From NCBI GenBank assembly GCA_963723355.1, contig CAVRQQ010000016.1, forward strand, positions 60,017-124,016: a DNA stretch of 64,000 nt. Reading direction: 5' to 3'. A program made the translations under genes and the position numbers. Every line of letters begins with the position of its first letter. Within the stretch, counting starts at the first letter, position 1. Positions 54,401 to 62,952 of this stretch are shown piece after piece. The DNA comes from JAFDBW01 sp963723355 (GTDB lineage Bacteria > Desulfobacterota > Desulfuromonadia > Desulfuromonadales > BM103). The notes under the pieces were generated by a model. The model worked only from the letters and a program-made list of their open reading frames with translations. It did no database searches and was not told the DNA's origin.

Positions 54401-55078
54401 TCAGGACAACTTTTCCAGCAGGGCCTTGGCCACGGGTTCAGACGACGCGGGGTTTTGCCCAGTGATCAGCAGACCATCAGTCACGACGTGTGGCTGCCAA
54501 TCCTCCAGTTTGGAATAACTGGCACCGTTCTGTTTGAGCATGTCCTCGACCAGAAAGGGGACGACATCGGTCAGTCCAACTGCCGCCTCTTCGGTATTAG
54601 TGAAACCAGTTACAGCCTTGCCCTTTACAACTGATGTACCATCGAGTGCTTTTGGATGGCGCAATACACCAGGGGCATGACAAACGGCGGCGACTGGTTT
54701 CTTTGCTTGAAGCATCGCTTCGATCAGAGCGATGGACGCAGTATCTTCGGCTAAGTCCCACAGGGGGCCATGTCCGCCTGGGTAAAACACAGCGTCAAAA
54801 TTATCTGCGGAGACATCTGCTAGCTTGAGCGTGCTTGCCAGAACTGCATGTGCAGCAGGATCTGACTTGAAGCGATGGGTGGATTCGGTCTGAAAACCAG
54901 GCGCATCACTTTTTGGATCGAGCGGTGGTTGCCCTCCGAGGGGTGAAGCTAAGGTGATTTCCACGCCAGCGTCTTTAAAAATATAGTAGGGGGTGGCAAA
55001 TTCTTCCAGCCAGAAACCGGTTTTGTCGCCCGTATCTCCGAGTTTGTCATGTGAAGTCAGTACGATCAGTATTTTCAT
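54401..55078 (-). CDS. DJ-1/PfpI-type protein (Hsp31-like)
   Basis: 225 residues, AAGGAGTT before the ATG. The cysteine is C133 in AAVCHAPGVL; PGGHGPLWDLA and DKTGFWLEEFATPYYIFKDAG are typical of the Hsp31/GLO3-like group. It likely works as a methylglyoxal hydratase/glyoxalase or a holding chaperone. Not closely related to the DJ-1 protein at 26.6 kb, which has a different N-terminal part. Confidence 0.87.
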   Translation of the reverse strand: MKILIVLTSHDKLGDTGDKTGFWLEEFATPYYIFKDAGVEITLASPLGGQPPLDPKSDAPGFQTESTHRFKSDPAAHAVLASTLKLADVSADNFDAVFYPGGHGPLWDLAEDTASIALIEAMLQAKKPVAAVCHAPGVLRHPKALDGTSVVKGKAVTGFTNTEEAAVGLTDVVPFLVEDMLKQNGASYSKLEDWQPHVVTDGLLITGQNPASSEPVAKALLEKLS

Positions 55079-55287
55079 TTTAACTCCTTGATTTGCGCAA
55101 TGCTTAGTTATTCGTGATGTGGACCGCTAGTTCTCTAAGGATTCTCAGAGACCTATATAGATACACCGTTATCAACTATAGTCGTGAATGGGTTGTGGTC
55201 AACGGGGTGATTTTCTTGTTTATCATCCTGCATCGTATGGAAGGTGTGTAATTGATCGAAATGACAGGGAGCATATTTTGCGTAAGT

Positions 55288-55794
55288 TCAGAATGGTAGC
55301 TTGAACTCAAGGGAAAAACGTATTTCGCCACTATCTTGCTCAGAAGTTTTACTATTCTGGTTGTCTAGCAAGGAAGACGTGTCGTTGAATCGGTAGCCAA
55401 GGTTTATCTGCGTCTGCTTATCAACACTGAGACCCACTCCGGTCTCCAAGTGGTAATTTTCGAATGGATTGTAACTCTTATTATCGAGACGGGGAGAAAC
55501 GTCCTCAGGGGCGTCCGCTTGTTTATTTACAGCGCCAAGGTAGGGAGAGATGAGCGTTTGGGTTTCAACACTTAAATTGGTCTGATCTCCTTTTGATTCT
55601 ATTTTCAGCGGAGAAGGAGTTGATGAATCAGGCGCCATTGGTGCTTGATATAGAACCTGATCGTCACCGTACCCATCTTCTCGTGGATCAGGGATGGGTT
55701 GTCCTTTTACTACTGGGGTAAAAACCAAAAAGATAAGCGCCCCAGCTATCAGCAAGATCGTCAGAAAAAACCGTTGAGAGGTTAGTTTGTTCAT
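55288..55794 (-). CDS. Unknown exported protein with possible outer-membrane end
   Basis: 168 residues from the ATG at 55794. Membrane helix or signal at residues 8-28 (FLTILLIAGALIFLVF), then a low-complexity linker (PIPDPREDGYGDDQ, DSSTPSPLKI). The C-terminal 50 residues alternate polar and hydrophobic (LETGVGLSVDKQTQINLGYR, EIRFSLEFKLPF) and end in phenylalanine, as outer-membrane beta strands do. Too small for a barrel alone. Not recognised. Confidence 0.55.
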   Translation of the reverse strand: MNKLTSQRFFLTILLIAGALIFLVFTPVVKGQPIPDPREDGYGDDQVLYQAPMAPDSSTPSPLKIESKGDQTNLSVETQTLISPYLGAVNKQADAPEDVSPRLDNKSYNPFENYHLETGVGLSVDKQTQINLGYRFNDTSSLLDNQNSKTSEQDSGEIRFSLEFKLPF

Positions 55795-55885
55795 ATCCAA
55801 ATAATATCAGTTTAGTTGAACAAATATCTAGTTTGTGTTTTTGCTGCCTATTTCTCTCTGTAGAGACGAGAGTGTCTGGCATACA

Positions 55886-55990
55886 AGAGAAAGCCGCCCG
55901 TTTCCAGGTGGCCATTCTTTTGCGGATTAAAGTCTCTCCGAAATACCTTTATCAATAAGAAGCTGTTTTTCCTCTTAGAAGTCGTGAGTT
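55886..55990 (-). repeat. GGCCACC-hairpin element, copy 12
   Basis: Minus strand: CACGACTTCTAAGAGGAAAA, GCTTCTTATTGATAAAGGTA, TTTCGGAGAGACTTTAATCC, GCAAAAGAATGG, hairpin GGCCACCTGG AAA CGGGCGGC, TTTCTC. Long form, minus orientation. Confidence 0.75.
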
Positions 55991-56022
55991 TTAGGAAAAA
56001 ACCTGCCCGCTTACCGAGGGCT

Positions 56023-56340
56023 TTAACGTTTTTTAGTTGGTGATGTACAGGCCTCTGGTTCAAGGGGAGAGTCTGCATCTTTGCCAACAACGGTAGTCCA
56101 CGAACGTACCCGATAATTCGTAACAAGACCATTCTTTACATATGCATCATTAGCGGCGAACCGTTCTGCAACATCAGGTGAGGTACACTGGAACAAGAGT
56201 ACAGCATCATCCTCAGGTTCAGCTAATGCCCCACCAAGAATAAGTTCGCCACGAGCATGTGACTCCCAAGCAAGCTTGAGGTGTTCACGTCTGAACTCTC
56301 CTCTGCGACCAAGATAATCAGGTGAGTAGTCATAAAACAT
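56023..56340 (-). CDS. YciI-like protein
   Basis: 105 residues. DYSPDYLGRRGEFRREHL has the usual YciI/YCII histidine, with GELILGGALAEP and the VRSWTTV end; the ferredoxin-like fold is expected. The N-terminus is a few residues shorter than usual (most begin with a longer first strand before DY). Function of the family is largely unknown. Confidence 0.78.
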   Translation of the reverse strand: MFYDYSPDYLGRRGEFRREHLKLAWESHARGELILGGALAEPEDDAVLLFQCTSPDVAERFAANDAYVKNGLVTNYRVRSWTTVVGKDADSPLEPEACTSPTKKR

Positions 56341-56409
56341 TAAACAGTGGATAAAAACTCCACAAAAAATTAACAGATTTAGTGATTGCTTAGGCTAGAA
56401 GTTCAATAT

Positions 56410-56799
56410 TCAATATGGTTGGAAGAGCCACTTTCGCGCACTGTCTTCGTTGTTGAATACCCCAAGATTGAATCCACGGTTGACCGCTACAGTCTCTGCA
56501 AACTTTACATCTTGGAAAGATGCTTGATCCAAGGTTACAAAAGCAATCTTCCAGACTCTTTGAACTCCACATTCGGCTAAACTGGAATTGATTAGAAACG
56601 CATCCAATGCCGGATATTTCCCGGTTGCACGGGAAAGGACCAGAAGTTTTACCAACTTCTTTTCACGAGACACTCCCGCTATCTCACGCCAAGCTTCTTT
56701 TGCGCTTTGGATGAGTTCTTTTTTCTCTCTTTCACCAGATATTTCGACCAGTAGCACCTCGTCTTCATCTTGAAAGTTCAACTTGTACGCCACAATCAT
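56410..56799 (-). CDS. STAS/SpoIIAA-like domain protein
   Basis: 129 residues (or 127 from a GTG at 56793, which suits the AGGAG better). Alternating strands and helices: VLLVEISGEREKKELIQSAKEAW, LVKLLVLSRATGKYPALDAF, WKIAFVTLD, FAETVAVNRGFNLGVFNNEDSARKWL. The last part is the typical end of the SpoIIAA-like (DUF3478-type) domain. Probably cytosolic lipid or protein binding. Single gene. Confidence 0.7.
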   Translation of the reverse strand: MIVAYKLNFQDEDEVLLVEISGEREKKELIQSAKEAWREIAGVSREKKLVKLLVLSRATGKYPALDAFLINSSLAECGVQRVWKIAFVTLDQASFQDVKFAETVAVNRGFNLGVFNNEDSARKWLFQPY

Positions 56800-57204
56800 C
56801 TCCTAGTTGAAAAGCCTACAATATTAAGACATCTCAAATATAAGACAAATAGTCCGGGTCGTCAAAAATCTATGGCCTTGAAAGTTAATTTTGAAATCTT
56901 TGATGGGAAATCGAGTAATTCTTTGAATGTACTGAATTGCATGATATTTAAGAATGGAATTGATCGAGAAGTGTTTAATGATTGATGCAGTGACAGATTT
57001 ACCATCCTACTGCATTGCTTCGGTGTGTACAGCTTGTCTGAAATACGAGATGCTTACTACCCCTGCAATCCAGTAACACTGAAAGCTTCCTTGCCGACGT
57101 GACATTTAAATGTTCAGGGTGTAAGACTTGTATGTTCCGGGGCGAGGTTTTGTCTTCGGGGCATCTCTGGGGCGGTTTGAGTTTATCGCTTGACCTGTGT
57201 CTTT
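56800..57204. other. Gap upstream of the third small-RNA copy
   Basis: No supported gene. AT-rich on the left, with GTTCCGGGGCGAGGTTTTG and GGCATCTCTGGGGCGG to the right. Confidence 0.35.
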
Positions 57205-57400
57205 GCACAGTCAATTTTCGTGGATTTTTAGAAAAATTTTTACGGGTTGACGCGTATACTTACTTTTCATTCTCCGATACCCTGGGAACCATCAAAGAGT
57301 TGTTGTGGCAGACAACTCTGAGAACAAACAAAAACTTCTTCAAACCTACTAAAACCGATTTGCCCCATGGCTTTCTACCTTAGCTGTGGGGTTCTTTTTG
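57205..57400 (+). ncRNA. Candidate small RNA locus, copy 3 (diverged)
   Basis: Aligns with copies 1 and 2 from CAGTCAATTTTCGTG onward. Conserved blocks: GCGTATACTTA (-10 region), AACCATCAAAGAGTTGTTG, TGTGGCAG, CTTCTTCAAACCTACTAAA. The terminator is CCCCATGGCT TTCTACCTT AGCTGTGGGG plus five T, and its stem differs in sequence from copy 1 but still pairs, which suggests selection on structure. The TATCAATCGG motif is absent. Confidence 0.6.
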
Positions 57401-57473
57401 TGACCTCAAACAGGCTTAAAGTTAAGCCTGTTTTCAGGCCTGATGAAAAACTGTCCAAATATGGAGTAACACA

Positions 57474-57734
57474 ATGGAAACTAAACTGGCAGAAGTAATC
57501 GTTGAAGCTTGCGTACAGAATGGTGTTAAAGCTGAGATCAAAGATAATTTTTCAGCTTCTTGGATGCGTGGGAGAAACACTACTGGCGTTGTGATACTAG
57601 ACGGAGATTTAGCCCAATTTTTAACAGCCATAATTGCAAATGCTCACCTCTTTGTCGATGGGCAATTACCCAAGTTCTCTATCAAAGAGAAATTATCCCT
57701 TAGTCCTTTTAAGCTTAGCTTGATCCTTTACTAA
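57474..57734 (+). CDS. Small protein of unknown function
   Basis: 86 residues with GGAG 8 bases before the ATG. Alpha/beta: METKLAEVIVEACVQNGVKA, VVILDGDLAQFLTAIIANAH, then a lysine/leucine-rich tail. No signal or membrane part and no known family. Low GC. Confidence 0.55.
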   Translation: METKLAEVIVEACVQNGVKAEIKDNFSASWMRGRNTTGVVILDGDLAQFLTAIIANAHLFVDGQLPKFSIKEKLSLSPFKLSLILY

Positions 57735-57748
57735 GTTTACGGCATTAC

Positions 57749-57858
57749 AAGAAAGGCCACCAAGGATCGAACCCCGGTGGCCATAGTTTTGTGTATTAAA
57801 GAGCTTCCTGAACACCTCTATCAATAACACGCCCGTCTTCGTCTTAGAAGTGGGATTT
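57749..57858 (-). repeat. GGCCACC-hairpin element, copy 13
   Basis: Minus strand: CACTTCTAAGACGAAGACGG, TTATTGATAGAGGTGTTCAG, CTCTTTAATACACAAAACTA, hairpin GGCCACCGGGGTTCGATCCT-TGGTGGCC then TTTCTTGTAATG. Long form between convergent genes. Confidence 0.75.
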
Positions 57859-58017
57859 GTCCCATAATGGTTGTTACTAAAATGGGGAGGTTTACATGTT
57901 TTCAGTTTGTCTGTTTTATGAGGAAGCTGATGATTATTGATGTGATACCGGTCATCAAGTGATTTGTAATTCCCAGGACGAACCCGTTCCAGTATGAATC
58001 TAGCTTGATTACCTTAA

Positions 58018-58545
58018 CTATTTTCTTATATGAGGTCTAACGTGAATATGTGGGGTCAGTTTGATGTCGATAGTCGCGTGTTTAATATAGAATTCTCTTC
58101 GACCTTTTTCGTAACGAGGTGGATTGTTAAGATCTACCTCTAAAGTTAGTACACATTTTGAGTTCGAGAAGATACTAGTATCTATATCACTGTATACCGA
58201 TTTATCTTTTAGAAAGTCACTAAATAGGTGGACGTATGCATCCGTAGGAATGTCATATACAGGGTCTTCGACTAAATGAATCAATCCAATGTTAGGACCT
58301 ATGTTATCCACAGCATATGAGCTTTCGTTAGTGTAGAAGTCCTTTTTTGAAGGAAAAGTTAAGTTTGCTATACAATAATCAGATTCATCTTCCAAAATCT
58401 CGCAATTATAGCTTGGTATATATAAAGAATTTTTCACTGACAGGTTTACCCATACGTTTTTCGACTTTGGTAAAACATTTAATATATTGTTTTCCCTTAA
58501 TAGATTTTCAAGGTAACCGAACTTTTCTGAGTTTTCTGAGCCCAT
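58018..58545 (-). CDS. Low-GC orphan protein
   Basis: 175 residues, no family recognised. Rich in N, D, S, Y, K, E (SSYAVDNIGPNIGLI, KRKKxx-poor), mostly beta in appearance, no signal peptide. It ends HVRPHIRK. The DNA is clearly AT-richer than the core genes 300 bases to the right, pointing to transfer. A weak ribosome-binding site. Confidence 0.55.
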   Translation of the reverse strand: MGSENSEKFGYLENLLRENNILNVLPKSKNVWVNLSVKNSLYIPSYNCEILEDESDYCIANLTFPSKKDFYTNESSYAVDNIGPNIGLIHLVEDPVYDIPTDAYVHLFSDFLKDKSVYSDIDTSIFSNSKCVLTLEVDLNNPPRYEKGRREFYIKHATIDIKLTPHIHVRPHIRK

Positions 58546-58806
58546 AAAATCCTCACATAAAATTAATTATCACCCAGCTTGGAAAATACATGGAAATCTC
58601 CCCACAAAATGAACCGTTAAAACAAGACAAACCACCCGCTTCTTTTCGGATGGCTTGTGTTCATGATTCATAGTACCCCATGTCCCCAAACTCATCAATT
58701 CTTACGAACCCTGATTTCTAAGATTCCACAGTACGTTCCATTTTTGGAGTTATATTCCAGGGGCCATAAACTTCATTTATTAACAGTAGATTCCAAATAC
58801 CCGCAT
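58546..58806. other. Gap with a degenerate hairpin
   Basis: ACAAACCACCCG...CGGATGGCTTGT at 58624-58655 may be a worn GGCCACC hairpin and could terminate the (-) trkA-trkH-hydrolase transcript. Confidence 0.4.
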
Positions 58807-59664
58807 CTATTTTTCACTGGTCCAGTCTTCAATGACCTTCCGCAGTCGCTCGCGATAGGCAACCCCTCCGGCAATCAATCCATTGTTGTGGTCGGCTCCG
58901 TCAATCCAGTAAAGCTGTTTCCGGTCTGCAGCTCGGGCATAAAGCTGCTCGGCCATAGCTGGTGGGCAGATGGTATCGTTTCTGCCGTGGATCAACAATA
59001 CGGGGCTTTTCAAATCGCCGATTTTGTCCAGGTTGTCGTAATCCGCATCGATCATCCAGCCAAGCAGAAAGTTGAGCAGCGGGTAATGGTAGCGGCCCAT
59101 GGCGGGGATCGAGGTGAAGGCCGCCTCGATGATCAGCCCTGCCGGCGAAGTCCGCAGAGCGGTTTCCATGCCGACCGCGGCGCCAAGCGAACGGCCGAAA
59201 ATAATCACCCGGTCGGCTGACCAGCCACGCTCATGCAGAAACCCCATGGCTCCGGCGGCGTCATGGTAGAGCCCTGACTCGCTGGCTTTGCTCTTGCTCA
59301 AACCGTAGCCCCGGTAATCGAAGATAAAGGTTGCGACGCCCAGATCGTGCAGCAGCTGCAATGTCTCCAGGCGATGTGAGATGTTGCCGGCGTTGCCCAT
59401 GCAGAAGAGCACCACCGGGGCGCCGTCCTGGCCGGGGATCAGCCAGCCGACCAGCTGGGTCCCGTCGGTGGCCCGAAAATCGACCTCGTCATAAACCAGG
59501 CCGATGCTGGCCGGGGTCGCCTCGTGGCGGGTAGTCGGAAAGTAAAGAAAATGATGTTCAAGAGCGGTGCGTAGCGGCATGATCAGAACCAGTGCGACAA
59601 CCAGGTAAAGAAGGAGCCGGTAACGCAGCTTTTTAAAGATCGCAGCTCTGCTTTTGACAGACAT
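58807..59664 (-). CDS. Alpha/beta hydrolase with N-terminal membrane anchor
   Basis: 285 residues from the ATG at 59664, 7 bases after the trkH stop. A membrane helix near 15-35 (LLYLVVALVLIMPL), then the hydrolase: oxyanion VLFCMGNAGNISHR, IFDYRGYG, the nucleophile serine in IIFGRSLGAAVG, aspartate in LIHGRNDTICP, and histidine in GADHNNG. Resembles BEM46-like/FrsA-type serine hydrolases. Likely a periplasm-facing or membrane-tethered esterase; substrate unknown. Coupled to the trk genes. Confidence 0.86.
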   Translation of the reverse strand: MSVKSRAAIFKKLRYRLLLYLVVALVLIMPLRTALEHHFLYFPTTRHEATPASIGLVYDEVDFRATDGTQLVGWLIPGQDGAPVVLFCMGNAGNISHRLETLQLLHDLGVATFIFDYRGYGLSKSKASESGLYHDAAGAMGFLHERGWSADRVIIFGRSLGAAVGMETALRTSPAGLIIEAAFTSIPAMGRYHYPLLNFLLGWMIDADYDNLDKIGDLKSPVLLIHGRNDTICPPAMAEQLYARAADRKQLYWIDGADHNNGLIAGGVAYRERLRKVIEDWTSEK

Positions 59665-59671
59665 ACGCAGA

Positions 59672-61114
59672 TCATTTGCGCCAGAAGCTCGGGAAGACCA
59701 GCACCAGCACGGTAAAGAGTTCCAGTCGGCCCAGCAGCATGCAGAAAGCGAGTACGAGCTTGCCGAAAGCCGGGACATGGGCGAAATTGTCAACCGGTCC
59801 GACCGAGCCGAGACCCGGGCCGATGTTGCCCAGGGTGGCAACCACCGAGGCGGCCGCAGAAGTCAGGTCCATGCCAAGCCCGGCCATGATGAAGGATGCA
59901 GCAACAAAGACGCCCAGGTACACCGCGAAGAAGCCGAGAATCGACTGCATGACCTCTTTGTCGACCGGTCGGTGGCCAAGTTTCACCAGGCGTACGGCGC
60001 GGGGATGAATCAGGCGGTAGACCTGGACATGGGCATGCTTGAACAGGAGCAGAATCCTTGCGACCTTCATGCCACCCCCGGTTGAACCGGCGCAGCCGCC
60101 GATGAACATGGCAAACACCAGGAGGTACTGACAGAGCACCGGCCAGAGTTCGTAATCGGCGGTGCCGAAACCGGTCGTGGTCATAATCGAAACCACCTGG
60201 AAAGCGCTGAAGCGCAGGTTGTCAAAAAAATCCGGATAGGTCGCGCCCATGTTGAGCAAAGTAATCAGGATTGTGCCGAGTGCTGTCAGGCTGGCATAGA
60301 AAAGGAACTCCTCGTTGCGAATGAAGTCGCCGAGTTTGCCACGCAGAGCCAGGTAGTGCAGGGAGAAGTTGACCCCGGCCAGGAACATGAAGAGGGTGAT
60401 GACCCAGTCGATAAAGGCGCTGTCATAGGCGGCGACGGAGGCATTGCGGGTGGAAAAACCGCCTGTGGCCATGGTAGTGAAGGCGTGGTTGAGGCCATCG
60501 AAAAAACCCATGCCGCCGGCCATCAGGAGGATGACTTCAACACCGGTCAAGAGGACGTAAACTCCCCAGAGGAGCTTGGCGGTATCCTGAATACGCGGCT
60601 TCAAACGGTCGGCGGTCGGACCCGGCACCTCAGCCTTGAACAACTGCATACCGCCGACGCCGAGCATTGGCAGGATCGCCAGCGAAAGGACGATGATTCC
60701 CATGCCGCCGAGCCACTGGGTCAGGGAACGCCATAGCAGCAGGCTGGGGGGCATCGCCTCAATGTCGGTCAGGATCGTCGAGCCGGTGGTTGTGAAGCCG
60801 CTCATCGTCTCGAAGAACGCGTTGAGATAGGAAGGGATTGCCCCGGAAAAGACAAAAGGCAGAGCTCCGAACAGGGCAAAGAAGGTCCAGCCGAACGTCA
60901 CAACGGCAAACCCTTCGCGCACCGACAGGTCGGTTTCCGAACGGAATTGGCTATAGAGCAATCCGCCACAACCTGCCGAGATAATTGCCGAGAGGATAAA
61001 TGCCCCGGCCGCACCATCGCCGTAAAACCAGGAGAACGGCACCGGAAAGAGCAAAGCTATGGCCAGAAACAGCAGCAATGCTCCGAGTATGCGCAGAGTC
61101 AGGGTGATGTTCAT
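59672..61114 (-). CDS. trkH: Potassium uptake protein TrkH
   Basis: 480 residues, about ten membrane helices. The four pore repeats carry TTTGSTILTD, TMATGGFSTRN, TMTTTGFGTADYE and GSTGGGMKVARI, so the selectivity-filter glycines are present. Translocates K+ together with TrkA. The TrkA gene ends just one base before. Normal length. Confidence 0.95.
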   Translation of the reverse strand: MNITLTLRILGALLLFLAIALLFPVPFSWFYGDGAAGAFILSAIISAGCGGLLYSQFRSETDLSVREGFAVVTFGWTFFALFGALPFVFSGAIPSYLNAFFETMSGFTTTGSTILTDIEAMPPSLLLWRSLTQWLGGMGIIVLSLAILPMLGVGGMQLFKAEVPGPTADRLKPRIQDTAKLLWGVYVLLTGVEVILLMAGGMGFFDGLNHAFTTMATGGFSTRNASVAAYDSAFIDWVITLFMFLAGVNFSLHYLALRGKLGDFIRNEEFLFYASLTALGTILITLLNMGATYPDFFDNLRFSAFQVVSIMTTTGFGTADYELWPVLCQYLLVFAMFIGGCAGSTGGGMKVARILLLFKHAHVQVYRLIHPRAVRLVKLGHRPVDKEVMQSILGFFAVYLGVFVAASFIMAGLGMDLTSAAASVVATLGNIGPGLGSVGPVDNFAHVPAFGKLVLAFCMLLGRLELFTVLVLVFPSFWRK

Positions 61115-62467
61115 CTATTCGAAGAACCTTTCCACCTTGGCGAGCGCTTCGGGCAGAGCGAAGACCAACACCCGGTCACCGACTTTCAGACAGTTTTCAC
61201 CATCCGGGATCTCATAACTTTTCCCATGGACTATGGCGCCAATGATCGCCCCGCGCGGAAAGTGCAGTTCCTTGAGCGGTGTGTTGACGATCGGACTGCC
61301 TTCCTTGACCTCGATTTCGAGGACCTCGGAGTTGCTCCCCTCGATCGTGGCGAGGGAGATGACGTTGCCCCTGCGGACGAACTTCAGGATCGCTCCGGCA
61401 GCGGCGAGTCTTGGTGAGACGCAGGCGTCGACGCCCAGTGAGGGCGCCAGGTCGAGAAACTCCGGCCGGTTGACCAGGCTCAGGGTGCGATGGGTGCCGT
61501 GGCGCTTGCAGAGCAGCGAGCAAAGGATATTGGTCTCGTCATTTTCCGTTGCGGCGATGAAGACGTCGGCATCGGCGACACCTTCGTCGAGCAAAACGCG
61601 AATGTCGGTGCCTTCCGCATGGATAACCATGGTCTTTTTCAGCTTCGCCGAGAGCTTTTCACAGCGCCGCAGGTCACGCTCGATGAGGCGGACGTGGAAA
61701 TTACGCTCCTCGAGGTTGCGGGCGACGCGCAGGCCAATTCGACCGCCACCGAGGACGAAGGCTTTTTGCGCGCCGCGCCGGGTTTCCTCCTGAATCTGCA
61801 GCATGTACTGGATAGCCGGCAGTTCTTCCTTGTGGGCAAAGATAAAGATGCTGTCGCCGACCTGGATGGTGTCATCCCCGCGCGGGATAATGGTATGGCC
61901 ATGCCGCGTGATGGCGACGACTACGAAGCGGTAGATGCCGCGTATTTCGCCTAGTTCCTTGAGGGTCAGGTCACAGAGGGGGCTTTCCTGGGTGATCCGA
62001 TAACCGAGGAACTGGATCTGCCCGCCGACGAATTCGGCCACGTCGAAGGTCCCGGCGCGTCCGGCGAGATTGGCAAGTTCGTCGGCCACGGCGTCGTCCG
62101 GGTTGATCATCAGGTCAATGCCGAGCTTGTCCTTGGAAAGCACCGCTCCCCGACTCAGGTAATCGATGCTTTTGACGCGGGCGATCCGCTTGCCGACGCC
62201 GTATTCCCTGGCCAGCAAGCAGGCCAGGATGTTGACTTCGTCGAGGTCGGTGACGGCCATGACGATGTCCGCAGACTTGATGCCGGCCTGTTCCATGGTC
62301 TCGGCGCTGGCGCCATTGCCGTGGATGCCAAGCACGTTGAGTCGGTCCTGGGCGGCATTGAGGTTATCCTGATCGCGGTCGATCAGGGTGACCTCGTGTC
62401 CTTCCAGTGAAAGCCGTTCGCAGAGAAAGTAGCCGACCTGGCCGGCCCCGACGATGAGTATGTTCAT
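61115..62467 (-). CDS. trkA: TrkA, potassium transport NAD-binding regulator
   Basis: 450 residues with two RCK modules: ILIVGAGQVGYFLCERL (residues 3-19) and AFVLGGGRIGLRVARNLEE (about 233-251), each with an acidic ribose-binding residue (LIDRDQD, LIERDLR) and a following TrkA_C domain. Peripheral inner-membrane protein regulating TrkH with NAD(H)/ATP. First gene of trkA-trkH-hydrolase; upstream lies a word palindrome. Confidence 0.96.
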   Translation of the reverse strand: MNILIVGAGQVGYFLCERLSLEGHEVTLIDRDQDNLNAAQDRLNVLGIHGNGASAETMEQAGIKSADIVMAVTDLDEVNILACLLAREYGVGKRIARVKSIDYLSRGAVLSKDKLGIDLMINPDDAVADELANLAGRAGTFDVAEFVGGQIQFLGYRITQESPLCDLTLKELGEIRGIYRFVVVAITRHGHTIIPRGDDTIQVGDSIFIFAHKEELPAIQYMLQIQEETRRGAQKAFVLGGGRIGLRVARNLEERNFHVRLIERDLRRCEKLSAKLKKTMVIHAEGTDIRVLLDEGVADADVFIAATENDETNILCSLLCKRHGTHRTLSLVNRPEFLDLAPSLGVDACVSPRLAAAGAILKFVRRGNVISLATIEGSNSEVLEIEVKEGSPIVNTPLKELHFPRGAIIGAIVHGKSYEIPDGENCLKVGDRVLVFALPEALAKVERFFE

Positions 62468-62499
62468 CTAATGGTCCTTGGATAAATGCAGTAGACGTC

Positions 62500-62643
62500 G
62501 AGTATCAAGGATACAGAAGGAAGAATACAGTATAAAGTCATCAACGATGAAAGCCGGAATAACAGCTTCGACTTGGTCATCCAGTGACTGAAGGATCATT
62601 GATTTTCTGCTGTATTCTGAATACTGAATTCTGTATTCTTTTT
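62500..62643. repeat. Two-armed GAATACAG-word palindrome between trkA and the HNH gene
   Basis: Left arm AGTATCAAGGATACAG...AAGAATACAGTAT; right arm TGTATTCTGAATACTG...AATTCTGTATTCTT. Each arm holds two or three variants of one word, complementary to the other arm, with about 75 bases between. Same style as the arg/dap gaps although AT-rich. The right arm ends 7 bases before the HNH ATG. Confidence 0.75.
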
Positions 62644-62646
62644 GTC

Positions 62647-62940
62647 ATGTCCTTCTTCTACGATGTCCCAGAGGAGCAACTGCGCCGCGAGCGGCAGAAA
62701 GCCCGCGATCTGCGCCGTACTCAGTGGTGGCGCAACCGGATCGCTACCGGCATGTGTCACTATTGCGGCAACCGACATACCCCTGCCGAGTTGACCCTCG
62801 ATCATGTCGTGCCGCTGGTCCGGGGTGGACGCAGCACCCGTGGCAACTGCGTACCTGCCTGCAAGGATTGCAACACGCGCAAACGCGACCTGCTGCCAAC
62901 CGAGTGGCAGGAGTATCTAGACTCCCTGTCCGGCTCTTAA
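62647..62940 (+). CDS. HNH endonuclease domain protein
   Basis: 97 residues from the ATG at 62647; the frame extends 63 bases upstream, but those codons are the palindrome's right arm. Zinc cysteines CHYCG and CKDC flank LTLDHVVPLVRGG (HNH histidine and aspartate) and NCVPACKDCNTRKRD. An HNH nuclease domain protein of unknown target. No ribosome-binding site precedes the ATG. Divergent from trkA. Confidence 0.83.
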   Translation: MSFFYDVPEEQLRRERQKARDLRRTQWWRNRIATGMCHYCGNRHTPAELTLDHVVPLVRGGRSTRGNCVPACKDCNTRKRDLLPTEWQEYLDSLSGS

Positions 62941-62952
62941 GCCTGCTCCCGG

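Noticed and set aside
11600..57858. The GGCCACC elements read as integron attC sites
   Set aside because: No core GTTRRRY/RYYYAAC pair, genes face both ways, and no integrase gene is seen.
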